DNA from: Dialister sp. UBA734
GTDB lineage: Bacteria > Bacillota > Negativicutes > Veillonellales > Dialisteraceae
Direction of reading: 5' to 3'
Assembly (NCBI GenBank): GCA_002297935.1
Contig: DBLC01000091.1
Location: forward strand, 13,384 to 18,402
DNA length: 5,019 nucleotides
The notes under the pieces are model-generated. The model saw only the letters and a program-made list of their open reading frames with translations, was not told the origin of the DNA and searched no databases. Position numbers and translations under genes: made by a program. This document shows, piece by piece, positions 1 to 4,937 of this stretch (the stretch's first letter is position 1; the number at the start of each line of letters is the position of its first letter).

Positions 1-36
1 ACTTCGCATTACGCATTTTTTAAGGAGCAATAACCA

Positions 37-894
37 ATGAATACCACTTTTTATGCCGCTCTCGTTTTCGGTGCCGGTGCCTGTTATGGCGTGCTGTCTA
101 CGTGCGTCAAGCTGGCTTACAGCCACGGATTTGGCCTGGCTGATGTGTCCGGTGCCCAATATTTCTATGGCATGGCCCTTCTTTGGATTGCCATTTTGTG
201 CAAAGCCAGACATTCTATTTCTTTGAAATCACTCATACCGTTTTTCTTTCTCAGTCTCCCTATGGCGCTGACCACGATTTTCTATTATGAATCGTTGGAA
301 ACGCTTTCCGCTTCCATGGCGGTGGTTTTCCTATTTCAATCCATCTGGATGGGATCGGTGGTCGATATGATTCGGAGGCGCACCTGGCCCACCTGGCTGC
401 ACACGCTGTCTGTGCTAATGGCTCTCGGCGGAACCATGCTGGCGGCGGGATTATTTTCAGGAGAGGAAACCTTTTCCTTTCAAATCGGTATGCTTTGGGG
501 CCTTTTGGCCGCTTGTTCTTATACCACAGAAATTGTGGGACTCAATACGTTTGGCAAAAGCGTGCCGCCTTTATGGAAAAGCGCCATCATGGCTACCACG
601 GCAGCCCTCTTCACTTTTTTCCTTTTACCGCCGGTATTCCTGGAATCCACCACCCGCTTTTTCGACTTGGCTCCTTTTGGTATCGTCCTGGGCCTATTCG
701 GCGTGGCCCTTCCGCCACTGTTGCTCTCCACCGGCATGCCCCATATTTCCCCTGGCCTGGGCAGTCTCCTGGCCGCCTCTGAACTTCCCGTCGCTCTCCT
801 TCTCTCCCTCCTGGTCCTAGGAGAATCCATCTCCCCCATGCAAGGAATCGGTATCGTTTTGATTCTAGGCGGCATATTTCTAGGAAATAAGTGA
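37..894 (+). CDS. EamA/DMT-family membrane transporter
   Basis: A 285-residue, very hydrophobic protein with about ten predicted membrane helices (roughly residues 5-25, 38-55, 65-84, 92-111, 121-140, 148-168, 180-202, 211-232, 238-260 and 267-283). This is the length and layout of the drug/metabolite transporter superfamily, which has two EamA repeats of five helices. The second repeat carries the usual signature near its ninth helix, ASELPVALLLSLLVLGE (residues 247-263), equivalent to the family's E-P...LGE pattern. The charged segment MIRRR (111-115) fits a cytoplasmic loop. ATG at 37 is preceded by AAGGAG at 22-27, spacing 9. Family members export or import small metabolites, but the substrate cannot be read from sequence. 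No terminator follows. The stop codon lies in an inverted repeat, so the extreme C-terminus may have been set by that repeat's insertion. Confidence 0.88.
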   Translation: MNTTFYAALVFGAGACYGVLSTCVKLAYSHGFGLADVSGAQYFYGMALLWIAILCKARHSISLKSLIPFFFLSLPMALTTIFYYESLETLSASMAVVFLFQSIWMGSVVDMIRRRTWPTWLHTLSVLMALGGTMLAAGLFSGEETFSFQIGMLWGLLAACSYTTEIVGLNTFGKSVPPLWKSAIMATTAALFTFFLLPPVFLESTTRFFDLAPFGIVLGLFGVALPPLLLSTGMPHISPGLGSLLAASELPVALLLSLLVLGESISPMQGIGIVLILGGIFLGNK

Positions 895-957
895 CTGGTA
901 GCTGGTGACTCGTATCCAAATCACGCTTTTCCCAGTCACCAGTCACGAGTCACCAGT
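891..957. repeat. Imperfect inverted repeat of GTGACTGGT-type units
   Basis: Left arm about 891-912 and right arm about 934-957 are built from repeated GTGACTGGT/ACTCGTGACT words, and they pair over about 18 positions with three mismatches. The internal spacer is about 21 nt. There is no T-tract, so it is not an intrinsic terminator. It starts in the last codons of the transporter gene and supplies its TGA stop. It looks like a dispersed intergenic palindromic repeat rather than part of the gene. Confidence 0.6.
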
Positions 958-979
958 CCACCAATAACTGCATCTGTAG

Positions 980-985
980 TATAAT
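980..985 (+). promoter_or_regulatory. -10 element of the HAD phosphatase gene
   Basis: A perfect TATAAT lies 34 nt upstream of the ATG at 1020, just past the inverted repeat. No good TTGACA match is seen at the right distance, because the -35 position falls in the repeat's right edge. The promoter is therefore likely but incomplete by eye. Confidence 0.45.
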
Positions 986-1019
986 AGAAAAAAGACACAA
1001 ACCAGCAAGGAGGACAGTC

Positions 1020-1781
1020 ATGAGAAAATATTTTTTCTTTGATATAGACGGCACATTGACCACGCCGCTGACGGCGGATTATCCGGAAAGCACTAGAGAA
1101 GCCATTCGTCTGTTGCAGGCCCGTGGGCATTTCGTTTCTATTGCGACAGGTCGCATGCAGTCCGATGCGTGGCAGGTGGCTACGGAACTGGGCATTACGG
1201 CTGCTGTATCGGACGGTGGCAATGCGGTCACCTTGGATGGACAGATTATTTATGATGAAGGTCTGCCACTGGAGGCTTGTTTCCAAATGCTTTCGGCAAC
1301 GGACACAGAAAAACATCCCTGGGCCATAGCACCGTACAACAAGAAACTCCGCATCACCACCAGTGCGTCTTACTTAGACAAAGTGAAAGACCGGTACTAT
1401 GAAACCGTGGTGGATCCTTCTTTTGATTTCCGCAGTGTTTCGACGATTCACAAAATTTTCGTTGCCTGCCACAAAGAAGAACTGTCTGATATCCCCCTCT
1501 GCGGTCTCCCCTACGTATGGTTCCGCAGCGACACCATGCTGCTGGAACCGATTCATAAAGAACGGGGCATCCAGGAAATACAGAAACGATTCTCCATTCC
1601 CGATTCCGACATCATCGTCTTCGGTGATGGCACCAACGACAGAACCATGTTCCGCCCCGAATGGTTTTCCGTCGCCATGGGCAATGCGAAACCGGACCTG
1701 AAAGAAAAAGCAAAATACATCACCACCCGCGCCGATGAAGATGGCATTTACAATGCGTGCAAGCACTTTGGATGGATTTGA
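1020..1781 (+). CDS. Cof-type HAD-superfamily (IIB) phosphatase
   Basis: A 253-residue soluble protein with all four HAD motifs. Motif I is DIDGTLT at 8-14 (nucleophile D8, acid/base D10). Motif II is the IATGR segment at 41-45 (T43). Motif III is a lysine in EPIHKERGI (K180). Motif IV is GDGTNDRTM at 202-210 (metal-binding D203 and D207). The large insert between motifs II and III is the C2 cap typical of the Cof/YbiV/YidA group, usually 250-280 residues. Relatives dephosphorylate sugar phosphates, nucleotides or flavin-like phosphates, and the specific substrate is not predictable here. ATG 1020 has an excellent AAGGAGG at 1007-1013 (spacing 6). A terminator overlaps the stop codon, so it is probably a monocistronic gene. 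Confidence 0.9.
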   Translation: MRKYFFFDIDGTLTTPLTADYPESTREAIRLLQARGHFVSIATGRMQSDAWQVATELGITAAVSDGGNAVTLDGQIIYDEGLPLEACFQMLSATDTEKHPWAIAPYNKKLRITTSASYLDKVKDRYYETVVDPSFDFRSVSTIHKIFVACHKEELSDIPLCGLPYVWFRSDTMLLEPIHKERGIQEIQKRFSIPDSDIIVFGDGTNDRTMFRPEWFSVAMGNAKPDLKEKAKYITTRADEDGIYNACKHFGWI

Positions 1782-1808
1782 AAAAAGCAGCCGTGAGGCT
1801 GCTTTTTT
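1781..1808 (+). terminator. Intrinsic terminator of the HAD gene (potentially bidirectional)
   Basis: The stem GCAGCC (1787-1792) pairs with GGCTGC (1797-1802) around a GTGA tetraloop. It is flanked by A6 before and T6 after, so it can terminate on both strands. It begins at the last base of the stop codon. Confidence 0.9.
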
Positions 1809-2140
1809 AGTGAGGAATTAGGAGTGAGGAGTGAGGAGTGGTGGTGGCGGCGCACAAAATTTGGAAGCGCCGCATATTTTAAAGGTTATTATTCTACTGC
1901 ATTAGATTTTCTAACATATGAAATATTCCGCCTGTCACAAGGTTAAAAAGGGTTATGAATGGTTATGCACATACCGTAATCTTATAACCCTTATAACCCT
2001 TATAACCTTTAGACAAGCGGTACATTTTGTATGTTAAAAAATCCAGTTCAGCAAAATAATAACCTTTTTATATTTTGCGGCCCTATATGAATTGTGGGCC
2101 GCTACCTTCACTCCTCACTCCTCATTCCTAACTCCTCACT
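1809..2140. repeat. Long imperfect palindrome, about 330 bp
   Basis: The left arm (1809 to about 1967) is an imperfect reverse complement of the right arm (about 1982-2140), centred near 1974. Matching blocks include AGTGAGG at 1809-1815 with CCTCACT at 2134-2140, GGTTATTATT at 1884-1893 with AATAATAACC at 2055-2064, and the GGTTAT-rich inner segment (1941-1966) with three TTATAACCC-type repeats (1982-2007). The outer ends are GAGGAGTGAGGAGT-type repeats. No ORF of note lies inside and no protein function is suggested. It looks like a MITE-like or dispersed palindromic element inserted directly behind the HAD terminator. Confidence 0.8.
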
Positions 2141-2188
2141 TTAATATAAGCGTCAAGCATACCAAATAACACCGCACAAAAATGGCAG

Positions 2189-2215
2189 AAAAAAAGAAGC
2201 GACCTACGCCGCTTC
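2189..2215 (-). terminator. Minus-strand terminator closing the hairpin array
   Basis: On the minus strand GAAGCG pairs with CGCTTC across an 8-nt loop (plus-strand positions 2196-2201 and 2210-2215), and is directly followed by T7 (2189-2195). It would end any minus-strand transcript coming through the array from the cobalamin riboswitches. The same hairpin also occupies the H2 position of the outermost array unit. Confidence 0.6.
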
Positions 2216-2256
2216 CAAAGGGGTGGAGCTGGTTGGGCTCCAATAATGAGAACCTG

Positions 2257-2262
2257 TATAAT
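2257..2262 (+). promoter_or_regulatory. Possible plus-strand -10 element before the array
   Basis: A perfect TATAAT, but only a weak -35 (TTGGGC, 2233-2238, 18-nt spacing) and partial overlap with the H4 hairpin of unit 0. If used, it would transcribe the remaining units on the plus strand, convergent with the riboswitch transcript. Confidence 0.25.
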
Positions 2263-2287
2263 AACTTCCTTCTGGAAAGTTATTACT

Positions 2288-2444
2288 AAAAAAAGAGAGG
2301 TGCCAGGATGACAGGAGCCTGCCATCCTGACAGAAGGACAAGCGTTCCTTGTCCCAAGGAGGTAGATCAGTGTCGGACAATCCGACGGAGTCATGAAGAA
2401 GGATTTGCATCCTTTATAGGAACTTCCAAAATGGAAGGATTGGT
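2288..2444. repeat. Array unit a
   Basis: H1 is CAGGATG (2304-2310) with CATCCTG (2323-2329) and an inner CAGG/CCTG. H2 is GGACAAG (2336-2342) with CTTGTCC (2348-2354), a perfect 7-bp stem. H3 is GTCGGA/TCCGAC (2372-2386). An extra hairpin AAGGAT/ATCCTT lies at 2399-2414. H4 is CTTCC/GGAAG (2423-2437). The CCAAGGAGGTAGATCA linker sits where units b and c have CACAGGTATATG. Confidence 0.5.
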
Positions 2445-2588
2445 AAAAAGAGAGGCGATGATGATATTTCCCTGTTACCGTCATCGCCGAAGGGAGATGA
2501 ACCATGAGACTAAACGTCCCACAGGTATATGTAAACCTCACAAGGAGGAGTACATCATATATAGTCACTTCGCAATGGAAGATAGTTG
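2445..2588. repeat. Array unit b
   Basis: H1 is GGCGATGA (2454-2461) with TCATCGCC (2481-2488). H2 is TGAGAC/GTCCCA around TAAAC (2505-2521, one A-C mismatch). H3 is GTA..CCTC/GAGG..TAC (2531-2553). H4 is CTTC/GAAG (2568-2581). It is closely related to unit c. Confidence 0.6.
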
Positions 2589-2762
2589 AAAAAGGGAGGT
2601 GATGATGATATTTCCCTGTTACCGTCATCACCGAAAGGAGATGAACCATGGGAACGAGCCCACAGGTATATGTAAAGCCCGAAGGCATTTACAACGATGG
2701 AATGACCGGCGGAGAACTCGTGACTTCCCGGTCACAAGTCCCACATGTGTAAGAAATCTTAC
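2589..2762. repeat. Array unit c
   Basis: H1 is GGTGATGA (2598-2605) with TCATCACC (2625-2632). Compared with unit b, both sides of one base pair changed (C-G to T-A). H2 is TGGG/CCCA (2649-2662). H3 is GTAAAGCC with GGC-A-TTTAC around a CGAA loop (2672-2692). Further hairpins follow: GTGAC/GTCAC (2720-2735), in competition with TGACCGG/CCGGTCA (2703-2734), and GTAAGA/TCTTAC (2749-2762). Confidence 0.6.
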
Positions 2763-2764
2763 TC

Positions 2765-2890
2765 CAGTCAGTAGAGAATAGCGTTCCCTGTCGCCATCCT
2801 CTGATGAACTATCTCAGTCATTGATCCTCATCATGACTGAAATAGGAAACAAAAAATCCACCCCTTTGGATAGTATAAGGGTGGTTTCAT
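2765..2890. repeat. Array unit d (most diverged)
   Basis: TTCCCTGT (2784-2791) and GATGAACTAT (2803-2812) match the corresponding parts of units b and c. They are followed by a strong H2, CTAT-TCAGTCAT pairing with ATGACTGA-ATAG (2809-2845). Its H3 position is the CCACCC/GGGTGG hairpin that also serves as the terminator of the second riboswitch. The H1 stem is not clear. Confidence 0.4.
2851..2884 (-). terminator. Terminator after the second cobalamin riboswitch
   Basis: On the minus strand CCACCC pairs with GGGTGG across a 15-nt loop (plus positions 2858-2863 and 2879-2884), then T6 at 2851-2856 after one A. It lies about 40 nt past the riboswitch, the right place for a cobalamin-induced terminator. 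Confidence 0.65.
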
Positions 2891-2921
2891 GCACGTCAAA
2901 AAGACTTGTATCTAAGCACAC

Positions 2922-3116
2922 CTTCCTATCGCTCGTAGGTCAAACGGTTGTACAAAACAGGCAGTTCTCCTGACTCTGCTTCCTCGCTCCTCCAGCCTTC
3001 CCAATTCTCCTCAATCAGTGACTTTCTGTTGGATTCACTCTGCATTACAGTGGCGGGACCGTGCCGGTTTTTCACCGGTCTTCCCTATTAAGCCCTTGTG
3101 GGCACCTGTCTTCTTA
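2922..3116 (-). promoter_or_regulatory. Cobalamin riboswitch, second in tandem
   Basis: The minus strand shows the conserved cobalamin aptamer core in order: GGTGCCC...GGGCTTAATAGGGAAG, an ACCGGTGAAA-like P4 region, GGTCCCGCCACTGTAATGC, and the B12 box GAGTCAGGAGAACTGC (plus positions 2961-2976), ending near the ACCTACGAGCGATAGG hairpin. It is very similar to the upstream copy. It binds adenosyl- or methylcobalamin and normally represses B12 uptake or biosynthesis genes in cis. Here no such gene follows; the hairpin array does. Confidence 0.92.
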
Positions 3117-3153
3117 TGAAATTTTGCTCCTCAGTAACCGATGTCTGACCAAT

Positions 3154-3182
3154 AAAAAACCTCTTTGCACGAACGCAAAGAG
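3154..3182 (-). terminator. Terminator between the two riboswitches
   Basis: A perfect 8-bp stem CTCTTTGC/GCAAAGAG (plus positions 3161-3168 and 3175-3182) with a 6-nt loop, followed on the minus strand by GT6 (3154-3159). It is the expression platform of the first riboswitch, so readthrough must pass two B12-controlled stops in series. Confidence 0.85.
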
Positions 3183-3197
3183 ACATCTATAAGACAT

Positions 3198-3386
3198 CCC
3201 CTTCCCATCGCTCGTGGGTCAAACGGTGATATAAGATAGGCAGTTCTCCTGACTCTACTTCCTCGCTATCCTGTCTTCCCGATTTCTCAGTGACATTCCC
3301 TGGATTCGCTCCGTATTACAGTGGCGGGACCGTGCCGGCATCTCACCGGTCTTCCCTATTAAGCCCTCATGGGCACCTCTCTTTTC
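3198..3386 (-). promoter_or_regulatory. Cobalamin riboswitch, first in tandem
   Basis: The same conserved core as its neighbour, on the minus strand: GGTGCCCATGAGGGCTTAAT, AGGGAAGACCGGTGAGA, CGGTCCCGCCACTGTAATAC, AATCCAGGGAATGTCACTGA, and the B12 box GAGTCAGGAGAACTGC (plus positions 3240-3255). It begins about 10 nt after the predicted transcription start, and is followed by its own terminator and then the second aptamer. Confidence 0.93.
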
Positions 3387-3402
3387 ATATTCGGTTGAAT
3401 AT

Positions 3403-3431
3403 ATAGTAGCACCATTGTATATGTATGTCAA
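3403..3431 (-). promoter_or_regulatory. Sigma-A promoter of the tandem riboswitches
   Basis: On the minus strand, a perfect -35 TTGACA (plus 3426-3431), a 17-nt spacer and -10 TACTAT (plus 3403-3408). The start would be near 3396, so the first riboswitch begins almost at the 5' end. A near-consensus promoter suggests the riboswitch locus is still transcribed. Confidence 0.8.
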
Positions 3432-3575
3432 TAGGGAATTGATGAATTACTTGAGGTTCTGACAGTACGGTGATCCCGTTTGTGACTTCTGGTAGGTAAG
3501 TCGCTGTGCTAAGGTTCTGGGACGTCACTCTTTTCACGCCATCCTATTGTTGAGAAAAGCGGTATGAACTTTAGC

Positions 3576-3859
3576 GTCATTTCGACCGGTCGTATTTCTG
3601 CTTTGTGATGGAGAAGGTATGAAACGCAATGTGTAGGAGAGTGGAGAAATCTCGCAGCACTAGCGGGAAGGGCTTTCTGTATCCAATCGTAACGGTGAAA
3701 CCATATCTCGAGCAAAGCAAGAACAGCAGCTCTAACGAGCTGCCATGAACTGTGTCATCTAGCCCTTACCGCTGGAGCTGAGAGATTTCTCCACTCAGGG
3801 GCACATCTCATTTCATTTCTTTCGTGTCATTTCGCACAAATTCGATCGGTCGAAATGAC
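3576..3859. repeat. Long imperfect palindrome, about 284 bp
   Basis: The outer arms are GTCATTTCGACCGGTCG (3576-3592) and CGATCGGTCGAAATGAC (3843-3859). The inner arms are AGTGGAGAAATCTC (3640-3653) with GAGATTTCTCCACT (3782-3795), extending through AGCGG-AAGGGCT-like matches to about 3674 and 3762. The centre holds a perfect hairpin GCAGCTC/GAGCTGC with a TAAC loop (3726-3743). No gene is supported inside it. It resembles a dispersed palindromic repeat. Positions 3432-3575 before it and 3860-3936 after it show nothing I can call. Confidence 0.75.
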
Positions 3860-3936
3860 GGTTCGATGAAATCTCTAGTGTCTATTGGAGCATTATTTCT
3901 AAGGCGAGAAGTTTGAATTATAAGCATTTCTATCAT

Positions 3937-3980
3937 AAAAAAAGATTCTGACTTCTATGGTATCACAGAAATCAGAACCT
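3937..3980 (-). terminator. Terminator of the RibD-like gene
   Basis: On the minus strand AAGGTTCTGATTTCT pairs with AGAAGTCAGAATCTT (two mismatches) around a 10-nt loop, with the stem running straight into T7 (plus 3937-3943). It lies about 100 nt beyond the stop codon at 4081. Confidence 0.8.
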
Positions 3981-4001
3981 TATAAAACAGAAATCAACGC
4001 A

Positions 4002-4089
4002 ATGTAAGACCATCCATAACAACGCTACAGAACCTTTGCATGAAGGTTATCTTCACTATGTAAGTCAATCCGTACCACCGCTACAGAAC
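4002..4089. repeat. 32-nt direct repeat covering the 3' end of the RibD-like gene
   Basis: Positions 4002-4033 and 4058-4089 match at 27 of 32 positions, including an identical CGCTACAGAAC. The right copy contains the last codons and stop of the minus-strand gene; the left copy lies in its 3' untranslated region. Confidence 0.6.
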
Positions 4090-4749
4090 GTACCGCAGCC
4101 ACACCGCATTGCCTCGCTTCATTGCAGAGGTCAGCTGCAGTGGAATGACCTGCTGATCCACGGTTCTTCCATCGAAGACGGCCTGCATGCCGCCGCGGCC
4201 ATCGATACCGCTGCCGACGAGAAGACTGATTTCATCCAGCAGTCCTGCGGTGAGGAAGGCCGTATTGATAATCGGTCCACCAACCACACCGGCCCGCCGG
4301 ACGCCAAATTCATTAGCCAATATTTCCATACTGCGTGCCAGTCCTTCGTGACCTTTGCCGCAAGCGATCCAAGAAATATGGCAGCTATCCAGGTAGGACA
4401 GATATTCCTGGCTCACATCTTCACTGGTAATAATGAGATGAGGACGGATGGCACCGGTGTCATCGCCCCAGAGCAAGGTGCCTTTGGTGTCAATTACAAT
4501 TTCATAGCCATTGGCTTCTACAGCCTTGGAAAAGCCTTCTTTGCCATACGGCGTCACCGTTTCAGAAGTGAATTTCCCGGAAGCCATTTCCAATTCTGCG
4601 GTATAGCGGCCAGAAATGCGAGTCGGTACATCCAATTCGTCCAACGTAGCATAATATTCTTCCACCCCTGGCAACTGTTCTGTCATGGCGCAATCAATGC
4701 GTCCATCCACAGACGTCATCATGTGACAAATGATATACGGTTTGTTCAT
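4081..4749 (-). CDS. RibD C-terminal/dihydrofolate reductase-family protein
   Basis: A 222-residue soluble protein. The N-terminus MNKPYIICHMMTSVDGRID has the S-x-DGR/K-I signature of the RibD C-terminal reductase fold. The C-terminal half contains VVGGPIINTAFLTAGLLDEI (156-174), matching the family's GG...N..LL.AGL-DE NADPH-binding region. Relatives are NAD(P)H-dependent reductases of the riboflavin pyrimidine reductase type, but stand-alone members outside a rib operon have uncertain substrates, and no riboflavin gene lies nearby. The ATG at 4749 is preferred because GGGAG (4758-4762) sits 8 nt upstream. The in-frame ATG at 4755 is too close to that site, and a GTG at 4803 would lie almost on the predicted transcription start. 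The gene is flanked by its own promoter and terminator. Confidence 0.85.
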   Translation of the reverse strand: MNKPYIICHMMTSVDGRIDCAMTEQLPGVEEYYATLDELDVPTRISGRYTAELEMASGKFTSETVTPYGKEGFSKAVEANGYEIVIDTKGTLLWGDDTGAIRPHLIITSEDVSQEYLSYLDSCHISWIACGKGHEGLARSMEILANEFGVRRAGVVGGPIINTAFLTAGLLDEISLLVGSGIDGRGGMQAVFDGRTVDQQVIPLQLTSAMKRGNAVWLRYVL

Positions 4750-4812
4750 TTTCATTGCTCCCATCTTTTGAAAACACAGACAATAAAAGTATAACCTTTT
4801 CACATCTCCCTT

Positions 4813-4841
4813 ATCATATGATCAGTTATCATTTCTGTAAA
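4813..4841 (-). promoter_or_regulatory. Promoter of the RibD-like gene
   Basis: On the minus strand, TTTACA (plus 4836-4841), a 17-nt spacer and TATGAT (plus 4813-4818). The start would be near 4806, giving a leader of about 55 nt before the ATG at 4749. Confidence 0.7.
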
Positions 4842-4937
4842 ATGCCTATCTCAAATGACATGAATAGATGAAAAGCATAAGTAGAGGCTGGTCAATAATT
4901 CAAATTTTCGATATTCACTAAATATATGCAGTGCTAT

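Larger units (their letters stand above)
2189..2287. repeat. Array unit 0 (partial)
   Basis: Hairpins in order are GAAGCG/CGCTTC (2196-2215, the H2 position), GGAGC/GCTCC (2225-2241, H3) and AATAACTT/AAGTTATT with an inner CC/GG (2260-2284, H4). The linker CAAAGGGGTGGAG resembles the CAAGGAGGTAG of the next unit. The H1 part is absent. Confidence 0.4.
2189..2890. repeat. Tandem array of about five diverged structured-RNA-like hairpin units
   Basis: About 700 nt without a convincing gene, built from repeated units of roughly 145-170 nt. Read on the plus strand, each intact unit has an A-rich lead (AAAAAGAGAGG-like), hairpin H1, a purine-rich linker (GAAAGGAGATGAACC-like), hairpin H2, a (C)ACAGGTATATGTAAA-like linker, hairpin H3 and, in several units, a small CTTC...GAAG hairpin H4. 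Sequences of the hairpins differ between units while pairing is kept, which favours selection on structure. I do not recognise it as any named RNA class. The functional strand is unresolved: the plus strand has Shine-Dalgarno-like linkers, and the minus strand has T-tracts after H1 and lies downstream of the cobalamin riboswitches. Confidence 0.55.

Noticed and set aside
1..36. Remnant of a GCATTACGCAT-type repeat at the window edge
   Set aside because: Only about 15 nt are visible, so it cannot be separated from chance.
2128..2688. 186-codon minus-strand open frame across the hairpin array
   Set aside because: Its translation repeats low-quality stretches that follow the hairpin repeats, and it has no recognisable domain. 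It also runs through the terminator at 2189-2215 and into the 1809-2140 palindrome.
2445..2700. Glycine-, lysine- or fluoride-riboswitch identity for the array units
   Set aside because: Short similarities exist (GCCGAAGG, CACAGGTA, GGCGATG), but the stem order and the rest of each known consensus do not fit.
2308..2781. Plus-strand open frames at 2308-2589 and 2599-2781
   Set aside because: Their starts lie inside H1 stems, they lack ribosome binding sites at the right spacing, and their sequence simply reads across the RNA-like units.
2189..2890. CRISPR array or type III toxin-antitoxin RNA repeats
   Set aside because: Units are about 150 nt, diverged and hairpin-rich rather than short identical repeats with spacers, and no cas or toxin gene is in the window.
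3509..3715. 68-codon minus-strand open frame
   Set aside because: It lies largely inside the 3576-3859 palindrome, has no ribosome binding site I can see and no family resemblance.
4036..4794. 252-codon plus-strand open frame
   Set aside because: It is the antisense shadow of the RibD-like gene, which has clear family motifs, promoter, ribosome binding site and terminator on the other strand.
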